55,937 bases of DNA from an uncultured Neomegalonema sp. (GCA_937928005.1 CALFVD010000061.1:1-55937); one strand, 5' to 3'; shown: positions 35,085 to 44,113, counted from the first letter of the stretch. Notes: generated from the letters alone by a model not told the origin. Numbers and translations: made by a program.

Positions 35085-36874
35085 GCGCTGGCCGTCAGGG
35101 GCCAAAGCCATGCAATCATCACAATGGCCGTCGTGCCCGTCACCAGTTTGAGCGGGATGCCAAGGCGCAGATAGTCGGCAAAGCGGTATCCGCCCGGTGC
35201 ATAGACAAGCATGTTGGTCTGATATCCGATAGGGGTTGCAAAACTGGCATTGGCCGCAGCCATAACCGCGACGACGAAGGCGCGGGGATCATGGCCCAAC
35301 GAATGCGCCAGCCCGATAGCCAGCGGCGTGACGACGACGGCAACGGCGTTGTTGCTGACGAGTTCGGTTAAGATGGTGGTCAGGACGAATAGCGCGATTA
35401 GAGCAACGAGCGGCCCCGCATCCATCAAGAGCGGCGTCAGGGCATCGACGATCAGATCGATGGAACCTGCGCCCTGCAACGCCTGCCCCACCGCCAGCAT
35501 CCCGACGATCAAGGCAAGCAGGCGGGCATCGACGGCGGCAAACGCCTCCTCTGCCGTCAAGATGCCGGTTGCCAGCACCAATCCCACACCTATGGCCGCC
35601 GCGCCGACGATGGGCATCAAACCCGTCCCCGCCAGCAGGACGACGCCAAGCATGATGGTGATGGCGGTTCGCGCATGGGAACGGCGAATGGGTTGCGCAC
35701 CACCCCCACGGGTCAGATTAACGAGTTGAGAATCATCAATGAAGCGATAGATATCCTCCGCATTCCCTTCCAACAGCAGGGTATCACCAATCTGTAGCCG
35801 CACTTCGGCCAACTTGGCCGCCGTTGCCTCACCTCGCCGGTGAACCGCCAGCGGATAGACGCCGTAGCGTCGCCTAAGGCGCAACCGGCCCAATACCTTG
35901 CCCACCAGACGCGAACCGGGTGGAACAAGTGCCTCGACTGTAATCGCATCGGTGGAGGACAGCGCATCGACCGTTCCGGCAATAGAAAGGCCCATTTCGC
36001 GTAGATCGACCACCTCCTGTGCCGTGATGCGCAGGACGACGCGATCTCCGACAGCAAGCGCGACCGCATCCATGTCATCACGCAGAGAAGCATCACCCCG
36101 AACAACATCGATCACCTTCGTATCACCGTATTGAAGGACATCAGCCTCGCGCGGATTCTCGCCGATAAGGGGAGAATCAACCGGGATAACGAGTTCGGTG
36201 AAAAAGCGTGACTGCTTGCGCTGGGTATTTGTAAATTCGGCCATTGTCGGCCTGTCAGGCAATAAAAAGCGCCCCGCCAACGCCATAAAGATCATCCCCG
36301 ACAACGCCGCTGCGATTCCCACGGGGGTAATCTCGAAAATGCCGAACCGTTCCAGCCCATTCGCCCGCGCAACCCCATCGACCAGCAGGTTGGTGGACGT
36401 GCCGATCAGGGTACAGCCACCGCCGAGGATCGAGGCGTAGGATAAAGGGATTAACAGGCGCGAGGCAGGCCAGCGGGCGGCGACGGCGAATTGTAGAACT
36501 ACCGGAATCATCACCATAACGACCGGCGTATTGTTCAGAAATGCCGAAGCGAAAAGGACGAGGATGCCCGTTACGGCGAGGGTCACAACGGGCCGCATCT
36601 CCGCCGACCCCACTACGATTTCGCCCAATCGTTCGAGTGCGCCGGTTCTCACCAATGCTCCCGATAAGATGAACAGCGCACCGATGGCAATGGGCGCACC
36701 ATTGGCGAAAACTCCAACGAAATCCTCGGATGATAGGATACCCAGTGCCAAAAGCACGGCGACAGCAAAGATCGCCACCACGTCAGGGGGGAATTTCTCC
36801 CAGACAAAGCCAGCGAACATAAACGCAAGCACGCCAAGGGCCACAAAAGGCTGCACCGCTTCGGGAACCAGCAC
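35081..36874 (-). CDS. SLC13-family permease with TrkA-C domains
   Basis: The 597-aa membrane protein has the anion-permease layout: N-terminal helices with GALFILSGALVRTGALERL and FLNNTPVVMVMIPVV, a large central cytoplasmic part (about residues 205-370) with two TrkA-C-like domains (LIGENPREADVLQYGDTKVIDVVRGD and RLVGKVLGRLRLRRRYGVYPLAVHRRGE), and C-terminal helices with ELVSNNAVAVVVTPLAIGLA. Related proteins move sulfate or dicarboxylates with sodium. The start is GTG at 36874, with AGGG about eight bases upstream. With sox genes next door a sulfur-anion role is tempting but unproven. Confidence 0.9.
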   Translation of the reverse strand: MLVPEAVQPFVALGVLAFMFAGFVWEKFPPDVVAIFAVAVLLALGILSSEDFVGVFANGAPIAIGALFILSGALVRTGALERLGEIVVGSAEMRPVVTLAVTGILVLFASAFLNNTPVVMVMIPVVLQFAVAARWPASRLLIPLSYASILGGGCTLIGTSTNLLVDGVARANGLERFGIFEITPVGIAAALSGMIFMALAGRFLLPDRPTMAEFTNTQRKQSRFFTELVIPVDSPLIGENPREADVLQYGDTKVIDVVRGDASLRDDMDAVALAVGDRVVLRITAQEVVDLREMGLSIAGTVDALSSTDAITVEALVPPGSRLVGKVLGRLRLRRRYGVYPLAVHRRGEATAAKLAEVRLQIGDTLLLEGNAEDIYRFIDDSQLVNLTRGGGAQPIRRSHARTAITIMLGVVLLAGTGLMPIVGAAAIGVGLVLATGILTAEEAFAAVDARLLALIVGMLAVGQALQGAGSIDLIVDALTPLLMDAGPLVALIALFVLTTILTELVSNNAVAVVVTPLAIGLAHSLGHDPRAFVVAVMAAANASFATPIGYQTNMLVYAPGGYRFADYLRLGIPLKLVTGTTAIVMIAWLWPLTASA

Positions 36875-37132
36875 TGTTCACCCTCGCCAATACGATCCGA
36901 AACCCTTCGTATCACAGCCAAGCGCGCAAAGCGCAAGTATCATGCAATTGGTATAAGACAGTCGCAATCCATTGCAGTCAAGCCATACCGATAAAATGAA
37001 ATATTGATCGTTTTACACCTTTCATCCTCGGAATTATCCCGAAGGTCTATCTATCTGATTTCACTGAAATAAGGATCGTCAGAACAAGTCTGACGATTAT
37101 GGTACAGAAGTCAGTAATAAGAGCCATTGATA
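36875..37132. other. AT-rich spacer with hairpins between soxD and SLC13 gene
   Basis: No gene is visible. It carries the SLC13 promoter region and the 3' region of soxD. Besides the hairpin at 37075 it has a smaller stem CCTCGG/CCGAAGG near 37026-37045. Between them lies a segment (37046-37070) that is nearly the reverse complement of 30114-30139. Confidence 0.6.
37075..37097 (-). terminator. hairpin downstream of soxD, CTTGW-loop family
   Basis: ATCGTCAGA and TCTGACGAT form a perfect 9-bp stem around CTTGT on the minus strand, followed by CCTTATTT. This is the first strong structure after the soxD stop (37133) and could end the sox transcript, although the U-run is weak. Confidence 0.55.
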
Positions 37133-37774
37133 TCAGTTTTCAGCATCAGGTGTCACGTCAAGAACGCGGGCTCGCATCGTCACGCTGACCGGGCCGTCCG
37201 TACAATCGTTCATGCAAGGCTCTACACCTTTCATGCCATCGATTTCAACGCGACCATCTTCAATGAAGCCATCTACATTCGGCATGACAATATCAGAAAA
37301 CGTCTCATTGGAGAGGACGGCTTCATCGTCTTCGAGAATATCGTTCATGTAGAGCAGATAGGCCGTGATCGCGTATACCTCGTCATCTTCCAATGATTGC
37401 GCTTCACCGAAAGGCATGGCGCGATGGACATAATCCCAGATCGTAGAGGCATAAGGCCAATAGGAGCCGATTGTCTTGACCGGGCGGTCATTCTCTAGCG
37501 TATCGCCACCACCGACGAGAATGGGCCAACGGTCAATGCCTTCTCCAAAATCACCGTGGCACACTGCGCATTGCTCGGAATAAACTTCCTCGCCCTCGGC
37601 GGCGGTGCCCTGCCCTATGGGCAGTCCGGCGCCATCAGGCCGAATATCGATATCCCATGCGGCAATCTCGGCGGGCGTCGCAGGACGGCCAAGACCGAAA
37701 GCATCGGCAAAAGATGGTCCTGCGCACATTACGAACGCAGCAGTACAGAGCGCAGTATCAACCCACTTCGACAT
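37133..37774 (-). CDS. soxD: SoxD-type cytochrome c, single-heme short form
   Basis: SoxD is the cytochrome subunit of sulfane dehydrogenase SoxCD, which strips electrons from sulfane sulfur bound to SoxY. The 213-aa precursor has a signal peptide ending GPSFA, the SoxD-like start GLGRPATPAEIAAWDIDIRPDG, one heme site CAVCHGDFGEG, the segment KTIGSYWPYASTIWDYVHRAMPFG and an end at RARVLDVTP. Paracoccus SoxD is a diheme protein with a second cytochrome domain, and here the chain stops at that domain boundary. The start at 37774 overlaps soxC by 17 bases. The open frame extends farther but only by shadowing soxC. Confidence 0.9.
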   Translation of the reverse strand: MSKWVDTALCTAAFVMCAGPSFADAFGLGRPATPAEIAAWDIDIRPDGAGLPIGQGTAAEGEEVYSEQCAVCHGDFGEGIDRWPILVGGGDTLENDRPVKTIGSYWPYASTIWDYVHRAMPFGEAQSLEDDEVYAITAYLLYMNDILEDDEAVLSNETFSDIVMPNVDGFIEDGRVEIDGMKGVEPCMNDCTDGPVSVTMRARVLDVTPDAEN

Positions 37775-39011
37775 TTTCGACCTCACCGCCCTTGCGCACA
37801 TGCCAAGTCTGGATGCTGTTATTATGATAAATTGACTCGGTGCCGCGCACATCACGCAGGGCATCCTTCGTCGGCTGAACCCAACCTTCGGAATCGACCG
37901 CCCGCGATTGCAGCAGGAGGGGCGAACCGTCCCAATCGAACTCGTGATAAAAGCGGTGCAGCGCCTTGTCGTGGCTAGGGCCATCAATCCGGGCGGGCCG
38001 CCAATTGCGCCCACCATCAATGCTCACATCCACACGCTTGATATTGCCGCGCCCAGACCATGCAAGCCCACTAAGGACCGTATGCCCCTTTTCATGTGTG
38101 ATCGGGGCTTGCGGGCTGGGGTTGGTGATAACCGATTTAACGTCCATTTCCCACGTAAACCGGCGTGCTTTCCCACCTTCGAGCAAGTCTGTATATTTCG
38201 AGGTTTCCTCGCGGTGATGCCACGGCTCATCGCCCACTTCGATACGGCGCAGCCATTTAACCCACATATTGCCCTCCCAACCGGGAACGACGATACGCAG
38301 TGGATATCCCTGTTCCGGGCGCAGCGCCTCGCCATTCATCGCAAAGGCAATAAGGCAATCGTCAAGCGCCTTATCTAGCGGGATCGAGCGGGTCATGGCC
38401 GAGGCATCCGCGCCTTCGGGCATAATCCATTTTGCGTTGGTCTTCACGCCTGCTTCTTCAAGCAGATAGCGTAGCGGGACGCCAGTATACATGACGCAAT
38501 GCACCATTCCGTGGGTAAACTGACAGCCATTGAGCTGCGCCCCACGCCATTCCATGCCTGTATTCGCCGCACATTCGAGGAAATAGATGCGGTTCTCGCG
38601 TGGAAACCGCTTAATATCCTCCATCGTGAACACAAGGGGCTTGTCAACAAGGCCGTTGATCATCAGGCGATGCATGGCGGGATCGATCTGCGCAACGCCG
38701 CCATGGTGACGCTCAAAGCACAAGCCGTTAGGCGTTATGATGCCCTCCAGCTTATGCAGCGGCGTAAAATTAACCGAGGAAACCGGATCAGCGGTCAGCC
38801 ATGGCACATCACGGCGAACCGCATCGGCCTCATATTCAGACGGCACCCCATAGGGCGCGGCATCGACGCCGTCGCCTAGATACTGGGTCCATTCCTGCAT
38901 TTCGGTAATTGCGGGATCATTCGCCCGTGCCACAGTCGCAAGCGCCGCACTACCCGCTACGCCGCCAAGCATCGCCCGACGGGAAAGGGTTGGATTGTCG
39001 GAGTTGGCCAT
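37758..39011 (-). CDS. soxC: sulfane dehydrogenase molybdenum subunit SoxC
   Basis: The 417-aa protein belongs to the sulfite-oxidase fold. A Tat signal (SRRAMLGGVAGSAALATVARA) directs it to the periplasm. The molybdopterin domain carries LECAANTGMEWRG with the Mo-ligating Cys, followed by GVPLRYLLEEAGV and GYPLRIVVPGWEGNMWVKWLRRI. The C-terminal dimer domain has GRGNIKRVDVSIDGGRNWRPA. SoxC with SoxD oxidises SoxY-bound sulfane sulfur. AAGGAG seven bases upstream supports the ATG at 39011, 28 bases after soxB. Confidence 0.95.
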   Translation of the reverse strand: MANSDNPTLSRRAMLGGVAGSAALATVARANDPAITEMQEWTQYLGDGVDAAPYGVPSEYEADAVRRDVPWLTADPVSSVNFTPLHKLEGIITPNGLCFERHHGGVAQIDPAMHRLMINGLVDKPLVFTMEDIKRFPRENRIYFLECAANTGMEWRGAQLNGCQFTHGMVHCVMYTGVPLRYLLEEAGVKTNAKWIMPEGADASAMTRSIPLDKALDDCLIAFAMNGEALRPEQGYPLRIVVPGWEGNMWVKWLRRIEVGDEPWHHREETSKYTDLLEGGKARRFTWEMDVKSVITNPSPQAPITHEKGHTVLSGLAWSGRGNIKRVDVSIDGGRNWRPARIDGPSHDKALHRFYHEFDWDGSPLLLQSRAVDSEGWVQPTKDALRDVRGTESIYHNNSIQTWHVRKGGEVENVEVG

Positions 39012-39039
39012 GTTTGGCTCCTTCCCGGTTTTCAGTGTT

Positions 39040-40722
39040 TTACAGAACCACATCAATGGCGGTTTCGCCGCGTGGAGAGACCGTCTCATGTTCGGTCAGA
39101 TGGGCTTCGACGACATCCCATATCGGCGGGCCTTCGGTATCGGGGTTGACCGATGCCCAGCCCGCGACAACATATTCCCTTTTTGGATCAATGGCTTCAC
39201 CAGTCGCAAGCAGAGTCATATCTGATATACGTTCACCAGCGGGCGCATTCACATCAATCCGATAGCCAAGGCCACCGACACGAACCATATCGCCGCCCTG
39301 TTGGTAATAGGGATCGGGGTTGAAGATGTTGTCGGATACGTCTTCGAGAATGACTTTCAGGAACTCGCCGGTCATGGGGGAGCGGTAGGCTTCTGGATAG
39401 GTCATGGCGGTGCAGTTATGCAGCGCCTCGACGGTGATATCCTGCCCCGGCAGCAAGCTCGCGCCCCAGCGAAAGCCCGGAGACAGGGCAATCTCGGCAT
39501 CCCGTTGCTCCAGCAACGCATCGCAGATCAGGTCGTCCCACGTACCGTTGAAATTGCCCCGGCGAAACAATGTGTCATCGGTTCGCCCCAAAACACGCGC
39601 CAGCTCTTCCTCGTAAGGGGCGCGCACTTCGTCGATCAGGGCGGCAATCTCCGCATCGGGCGTAATAACATCCGAGAAAACGGGGATCAGCCGATGCCCA
39701 ACATCGCGCACCGTCCCACCTTGCACATCGAGGTCGAGGCGTGTGACAAATTTACCATGCGACCCTGACGCGATCAAAAGCGTCTTACCCACCTTTACGG
39801 GAACCGGCAGGGCGTCATGGGTATGCCCGGTCAAGATCACATCAATGCCTTTGACGCGGCTCGCCAACTTACGATCAACATCGAACCCGTTATGGGAGAG
39901 TAGAACGACGAGTTCGGCCCCATTTTCGCGCGCCTCGTCTACAACTTCCTGCACCCGCTTTTCGCGAATGCCAAAGCTGAGATCAGGGAACATCCAACCG
40001 GGGTTAGCGATTGGCATGTAAGGGAAGGCCTGCCCGATGACCGCGACCGAGACACCGCCCGATTCTGTCATCAAGGTCGGCTCGAAAGCAGGTTCATCCC
40101 ATTCCGTGTCAAAAATATTCGCACCGAGGAATGGGAAGGGAAGATCCTCGATCACCTCGCGAATATAATCGCCACCATAGGTAAATTCCCAATGCGAGGT
40201 CATCGCATCGGGTTTGAGGGCGTTCATGACCTTGATCATGTCCTGACCCTTGGTCGCGTTGGCGGTATAGCTGCCCTGCCATGTATCGCCACCATCAAGC
40301 AGTAATGCGCCGGGGCGTTCCGCGCGAATCCGGTTGAGGATCGTGCCGATCCGATCTAGGCCGCCCATACGACCATATTCTTCGGCCAGCCCGATAAAAT
40401 CTTCCGAGGTCAGCGCGTAGGCAGCGCGGCTATCTGCATCGACACCGAATCTTTTCAGAAAGTCGGTTCCGGTCAAATGCGGCGGCTCGCCTTTCGCTTC
40501 GCCAACACCGATATTGACCGATGGTTCGCGGAAATACACGGGTTTAAGCTGCGCATGGATATCTGTGACATGCATCAACGTGACATTGCCAACGGGCGGC
40601 ATGTCGATCAGCATATCTTCCGTTACGCTTTGTTGTGCCGCCACCCGCGACCATCCGCCGGACAGGCCCGTCAGCGCGGTCGCGGCCATGCCAGCCTGTA
40701 CGAAATCTCGCCGGGTAATCAT
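39040..40722 (-). CDS. soxB: thiosulfohydrolase SoxB
   Basis: SoxB hydrolyses the terminal sulfone from SoxY-S-thiosulfonate to release sulfate. The 560-aa precursor has a Tat signal (TRRDFVQAGMAATALTGLSGG), the dimetal start VTLMHVTDIHAQLKPVYFRE, LLLDGGDTWQGSYTA, SHWEFTYG, VLLSHNGFDVD and GHTHDALP, plus a 5'-nucleotidase-like C-terminal domain. The HVTDIHAQLKP pattern separates SoxB from ordinary nucleotidases. GGAGG seven bases before the ATG at 40722 fixes the start. In many clusters soxA lies between soxZ and soxB, but here it does not. Confidence 0.95.
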   Translation of the reverse strand: MITRRDFVQAGMAATALTGLSGGWSRVAAQQSVTEDMLIDMPPVGNVTLMHVTDIHAQLKPVYFREPSVNIGVGEAKGEPPHLTGTDFLKRFGVDADSRAAYALTSEDFIGLAEEYGRMGGLDRIGTILNRIRAERPGALLLDGGDTWQGSYTANATKGQDMIKVMNALKPDAMTSHWEFTYGGDYIREVIEDLPFPFLGANIFDTEWDEPAFEPTLMTESGGVSVAVIGQAFPYMPIANPGWMFPDLSFGIREKRVQEVVDEARENGAELVVLLSHNGFDVDRKLASRVKGIDVILTGHTHDALPVPVKVGKTLLIASGSHGKFVTRLDLDVQGGTVRDVGHRLIPVFSDVITPDAEIAALIDEVRAPYEEELARVLGRTDDTLFRRGNFNGTWDDLICDALLEQRDAEIALSPGFRWGASLLPGQDITVEALHNCTAMTYPEAYRSPMTGEFLKVILEDVSDNIFNPDPYYQQGGDMVRVGGLGYRIDVNAPAGERISDMTLLATGEAIDPKREYVVAGWASVNPDTEGPPIWDVVEAHLTEHETVSPRGETAIDVVL

Positions 40723-40811
40723 CGGGATGCCTCCGGGCACGCAAAAAGGGACGGCACCGATGGGTGCCGAGCGCAATCAAGGAATGTGATGCCCCGCATG
40801 GGGGCACCTCA

Positions 40812-41141
40812 TCAGCTTACTGTGATTTTTTTCTCGGCCTCGAACTTGCCGTCATTATCGGTATTCCACTCAAACTTGAGCGTACCGCTTTCGGGTACTT
40901 TGAGCGTAAATTCGATATAGGGGTTCGTGGAGACGGCGGGGTCGATATCGGCCTCGAACACCATCTCGCCGTTGAACGACGCTTTGAAGCTGTTGACGAT
41001 ATCCACAGGGATTGTCTCACCAGTCTTCTTGTCCTTGCGCTGACCCGATTCCATGGGGTGCGAGATCAGCGACTTGATCGTAACGATTTCCCCGGCTTTC
41101 GCCTTTTTGGGTACTTTCACGCGGGGTTTGATTTTTGCCAT
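40812..41141 (-). CDS. soxZ: sulfur-carrier chaperone SoxZ
   Basis: SoxZ pairs with SoxY to form the periplasmic sulfur carrier. The 109-aa product has the SoxZ pattern KIKPRVKVPKKAKAGEIVTIKSLISHPMESGQR and the terminal strand GTLKFEWNTDNDGKFEAEK. It has no signal peptide of its own and travels with SoxY. AGGAGG lies eight bases before the ATG, 13 bases after soxY. Confidence 0.95.
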   Translation of the reverse strand: MAKIKPRVKVPKKAKAGEIVTIKSLISHPMESGQRKDKKTGETIPVDIVNSFKASFNGEMVFEADIDPAVSTNPYIEFTLKVPESGTLKFEWNTDNDGKFEAEKKITVS

Positions 41142-41154
41142 TGTTCTTTCCTCC

Positions 41155-41601
41155 TCAACCGCCACAGCCGCCGATGGTGACTTTCACCGCGCGGGAAGCG
41201 CGATAGATCGACCCGTCTTTCATCCGCGCAACCGCAACAACATTCTGCGTCTTGGCCAGCCGGATGCGGGTGGATGCACGCGCCTCACCGCTCAACGCCG
41301 AGAACTTAAAGGTCGCAACATCGGGGTTTGGATTACCATCGGCGAGGATCATAATTTCCTCGACCATGTCGTCGCCTTCCATCGCGCTATCGACCGATAC
41401 TTCGATGGGAACGGAATTGCCATTCTCGGCGATTTCGGGGGCATCGACCGAGACCATGCCTTCTTTGACCTTGGCGTCACCGGCAAATGCCGAAACCGCA
41501 TCATCCGTCATGCTGGCAAAGGCGGGCGCTCCGGCGGTAAAGATCGCCATACCCGCCGCTCCAAAAGCAAGGGCCTCCCGTCGTGAAAGCCGAATCGTCA
41601 T
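41155..41601 (-). CDS. soxY: sulfur-carrier protein SoxY
   Basis: SoxY carries the growing sulfur intermediates on the cysteine of its swinging arm. The 148-aa precursor has a Tat signal (LSRREALAFGAAGMAIFTAG) and ends KVTIGGCGG, the classical GGCGG carrier motif. GGAGG precedes the ATG at 41601. It is the first gene of the soxYZBCD operon. A promoter with an overlapping operator is visible upstream. soxX is not present before it. Confidence 0.96.
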   Translation of the reverse strand: MTIRLSRREALAFGAAGMAIFTAGAPAFASMTDDAVSAFAGDAKVKEGMVSVDAPEIAENGNSVPIEVSVDSAMEGDDMVEEIMILADGNPNPDVATFKFSALSGEARASTRIRLAKTQNVVAVARMKDGSIYRASRAVKVTIGGCGG

Positions 41602-41647
41602 GGCGCATTCCTCCCGTAATGCCGTGGCCGTCGTGGCCCTGTTATAC

Positions 41648-41686
41648 ATTCAATAAATTAAATACATATCGCGAGCGGCATTGCAA
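41648..41686 (-). promoter_or_regulatory. soxY promoter with ArsR-type operator overlapping the -10
   Basis: On the minus strand TTGCAA (41681-41686), 16 bases and TATTTA (41659-41664) form a reasonable sigma-70-like promoter. ATTT-N8-GAAT (41648-41663) overlaps the -10 and differs by one base from ATTC-N8-GAAT, the site I recall for the persulfide-sensing ArsR-type regulator SqrR, related to SoxR of sox clusters. No such regulator gene is in the window. Confidence 0.4.
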
Positions 41687-41728
41687 GCCCACTTTTATCG
41701 TCCATGGCCAAGCGATGGATCGAAAGGT

Positions 41729-44113
41729 TCAGAACGGTATACCGTCATCGGCCTTGTTGGTCTTTTCCAGATAGGTCGCGACAACGCGCTTGGAGCCGGT
41801 CGAAAACTCAACGGACACCTTGTCCTCATCGATTTCCATCACCTCGCCATAGCCGAATTTCTGGTGAAAGACCCGGTCCCCGATCTCAAAATCGGGGATG
41901 GCTTTCGCGTCGATCACGGTTGGGATGCGCTTGGCGGTACGGGCAGCATTTTCCTGCATCCGCTTCCAGCCGGGGGAATTATAGCTGTCGGCGCTCGATA
42001 CCCGCGTTTCCATCTCCGACGATGCGTTTCCATAGGTGCTTGCCGCGCCCATGCCGCCACCATAAAGCCCCGGCGCGGTCAGAACGTCCACATGCTCCGC
42101 CGGTAATTCATCCACGAATCGCGACGGCATGGCCGATTGCCATTGGTTATAGATGCGCCGATTCGCGCTGAATGTAATGGTCGACAGCTTACGTGCGCGC
42201 GTTACGCCGACATAGGCGAGGCGGCGCTCCTCCTCCAGCCCCTTGCGGCCCAACTCGTCCATCGACCGTTGCGAGGGAAACAACCCATCCTCCCATCCCG
42301 GCAGGAATACGACATCAAATTCAAGACCCTTTGCGCCATGCAGCGTCATGATCGAGACAGACGGCATCCCCTTGTCCTGCGCGTTTTCCATGACCAGCGA
42401 GACATGTTCGAGAAAGCCGCCCAAAGTGTCGAATTCGGCGACCGAGCGCACCAGTTCCTTGAGGTTTTCGAGCCGCCCCGGTGCATCCGCCGACCGCTCG
42501 TTTTTCCACATCTCGGTATAGCCGCTTTCATCGAGGATGGTCTGAACCAACTCCCACGGCTGAACCTTGGAATTTTCATCCAGCATCACGCTACGCCAAC
42601 GCGCAAAATCGGCGAGCAACCGACCAAGACTATTTCGCGCGCGCGCCGGAAGCGCCTTATCATCTGCCTCAATAAGCGCCGCTGCCCCGCGCGCCAGCGA
42701 TGTATCCATCGCCCTCGCGGCGGCATTCATCGTCGCAACCGCCTTATCGCCCAACCCTCGGCGCGGCGTATTGACGATCCGCTCAAAGGCCAGCCCATCA
42801 TCCGGCTGCGCCACCACGCGGATATAGGCGATGGCATCGCGGATCTCTTGCCGCTCATAGAAACGCGGACCGCCGATTACGCGATACGGCATCCCAATGC
42901 TAAGGAATCGATCCTCAAAACTGCGCATCTGATGCGTGGCCCGGACCAACACGGCGATATCATCTAGGTTAACCGGGTCCAGCCCGCGCGAGCCTTTTTG
43001 TAGCGCCTCAACCTCCTCGCCAATCCAGCGCGCCTCCTCGTCACCGTCCCAAACGCCCATCAGGCGGACCTTCTCGCCCTCACCCTTATCGGTCCAGAGC
43101 GTCTTGCCGAGGCGTTCTTCGTTGCCCGTGATAATCTTCGACGCGGCGGCGAGGATATGGGGCGTCGAGCGGTAATTTTGCTCCAGCCGCACCACCGTCG
43201 CACCCTCGAAATCCTTCTCAAAACGCAGGATGTTGCCCACCTCCGCCCCGCGCCAGCCATAGATCGACTGATCATCATCGCCAACGCAACAGATATTGCG
43301 GTTCTTCTGCGCCAATAGCCGCAACCAAAGATACTGCGCGACATTCGTATCTTGATATTCGTCCACAAGGATGTAGCGAAACCACGATTGATAGCGGTCC
43401 AGCACGTCCGGGTGCTTCTGAAAAATCACCAACGTATGCAGCAGCAAATCGCCAAAATCGGCGGCATTCAGCGTTTTCAATCGTTTCTGATATTCGAGAT
43501 AGAGCACGCCGCCCTTCCCGTTTGCATATTGCTCCGCTTCCTTGGCGGGCACCTTTTCGGGCGTTAGCCCCCGGTTCTTCCAATCATCAATCATCCCGGC
43601 CAACATTCGGGGTGGCCAGCGTTTTTCGTCGATATTATCGGCGCGGATAAGCTGCTTCAGCAGCCTGATCTGATCGTCGGTATCAAGAATCGTAAAATTG
43701 GATTGCAAATCCACGAGTTCGGCATGGCGGCGCAGGATCTTGGCGCTAACGGAATGAAATGTCCCAAGCCACGGCATCCCCTCGACCGCATGGCCGACGA
43801 GCGAGCCAATCCGCTCGCGCATCTCTCGTGCCGCCTTATTGGTGAAGGTGACGCAGAGAATCTCGTTGGGCCGCACCCTGCCCGTCTGAAACAGATGCGC
43901 GATGCGGGTGGTCAGCACGCGCGTCTTCCCCGTCCCCGCCCCTGCCAACACCAGTAACGGCCCATCCAGCGTCTCCACCGCCTCCCTCTGCGCGGGGTTT
44001 AGCGTATCGAGATACGGCGTTTGGGGCGCGGATTGCGGCGCAACAGGCATCGCCCGCGCAGAAAGCGGGCGCGTGTCGGCGGCGAATCCTTCATCGGCGA
44101 ACGGGTCTGACAT
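41729..44113 (-). CDS. uvrD: DNA helicase II (UvrD/PcrA family)
   Basis: The 794-aa SF1A 3'-5' helicase acts in nucleotide-excision and mismatch repair. Visible motifs are the Q-motif region LNPAQREAVETLDGP, Walker A AGAGTGKT at residues 57-64, LCVTFTNKAAREMRERI, VDEYQDTNVAQY, GDDDQSIYGWRGA, VRLEQNYRST, SIMTLHGAKGLEFDVVF and YVGVTRAR. The C-terminus GDRVFHQKFGYGEVMEIDEDK is the small Tudor-like domain of UvrD/PcrA. The ATG at 44113 gives a typical short leader. A LexA-type box lies 41 bases upstream. Confidence 0.96.
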   Translation of the reverse strand: MSDPFADEGFAADTRPLSARAMPVAPQSAPQTPYLDTLNPAQREAVETLDGPLLVLAGAGTGKTRVLTTRIAHLFQTGRVRPNEILCVTFTNKAAREMRERIGSLVGHAVEGMPWLGTFHSVSAKILRRHAELVDLQSNFTILDTDDQIRLLKQLIRADNIDEKRWPPRMLAGMIDDWKNRGLTPEKVPAKEAEQYANGKGGVLYLEYQKRLKTLNAADFGDLLLHTLVIFQKHPDVLDRYQSWFRYILVDEYQDTNVAQYLWLRLLAQKNRNICCVGDDDQSIYGWRGAEVGNILRFEKDFEGATVVRLEQNYRSTPHILAAASKIITGNEERLGKTLWTDKGEGEKVRLMGVWDGDEEARWIGEEVEALQKGSRGLDPVNLDDIAVLVRATHQMRSFEDRFLSIGMPYRVIGGPRFYERQEIRDAIAYIRVVAQPDDGLAFERIVNTPRRGLGDKAVATMNAAARAMDTSLARGAAALIEADDKALPARARNSLGRLLADFARWRSVMLDENSKVQPWELVQTILDESGYTEMWKNERSADAPGRLENLKELVRSVAEFDTLGGFLEHVSLVMENAQDKGMPSVSIMTLHGAKGLEFDVVFLPGWEDGLFPSQRSMDELGRKGLEEERRLAYVGVTRARKLSTITFSANRRIYNQWQSAMPSRFVDELPAEHVDVLTAPGLYGGGMGAASTYGNASSEMETRVSSADSYNSPGWKRMQENAARTAKRIPTVIDAKAIPDFEIGDRVFHQKFGYGEVMEIDEDKVSVEFSTGSKRVVATYLEKTNKADDGIPF

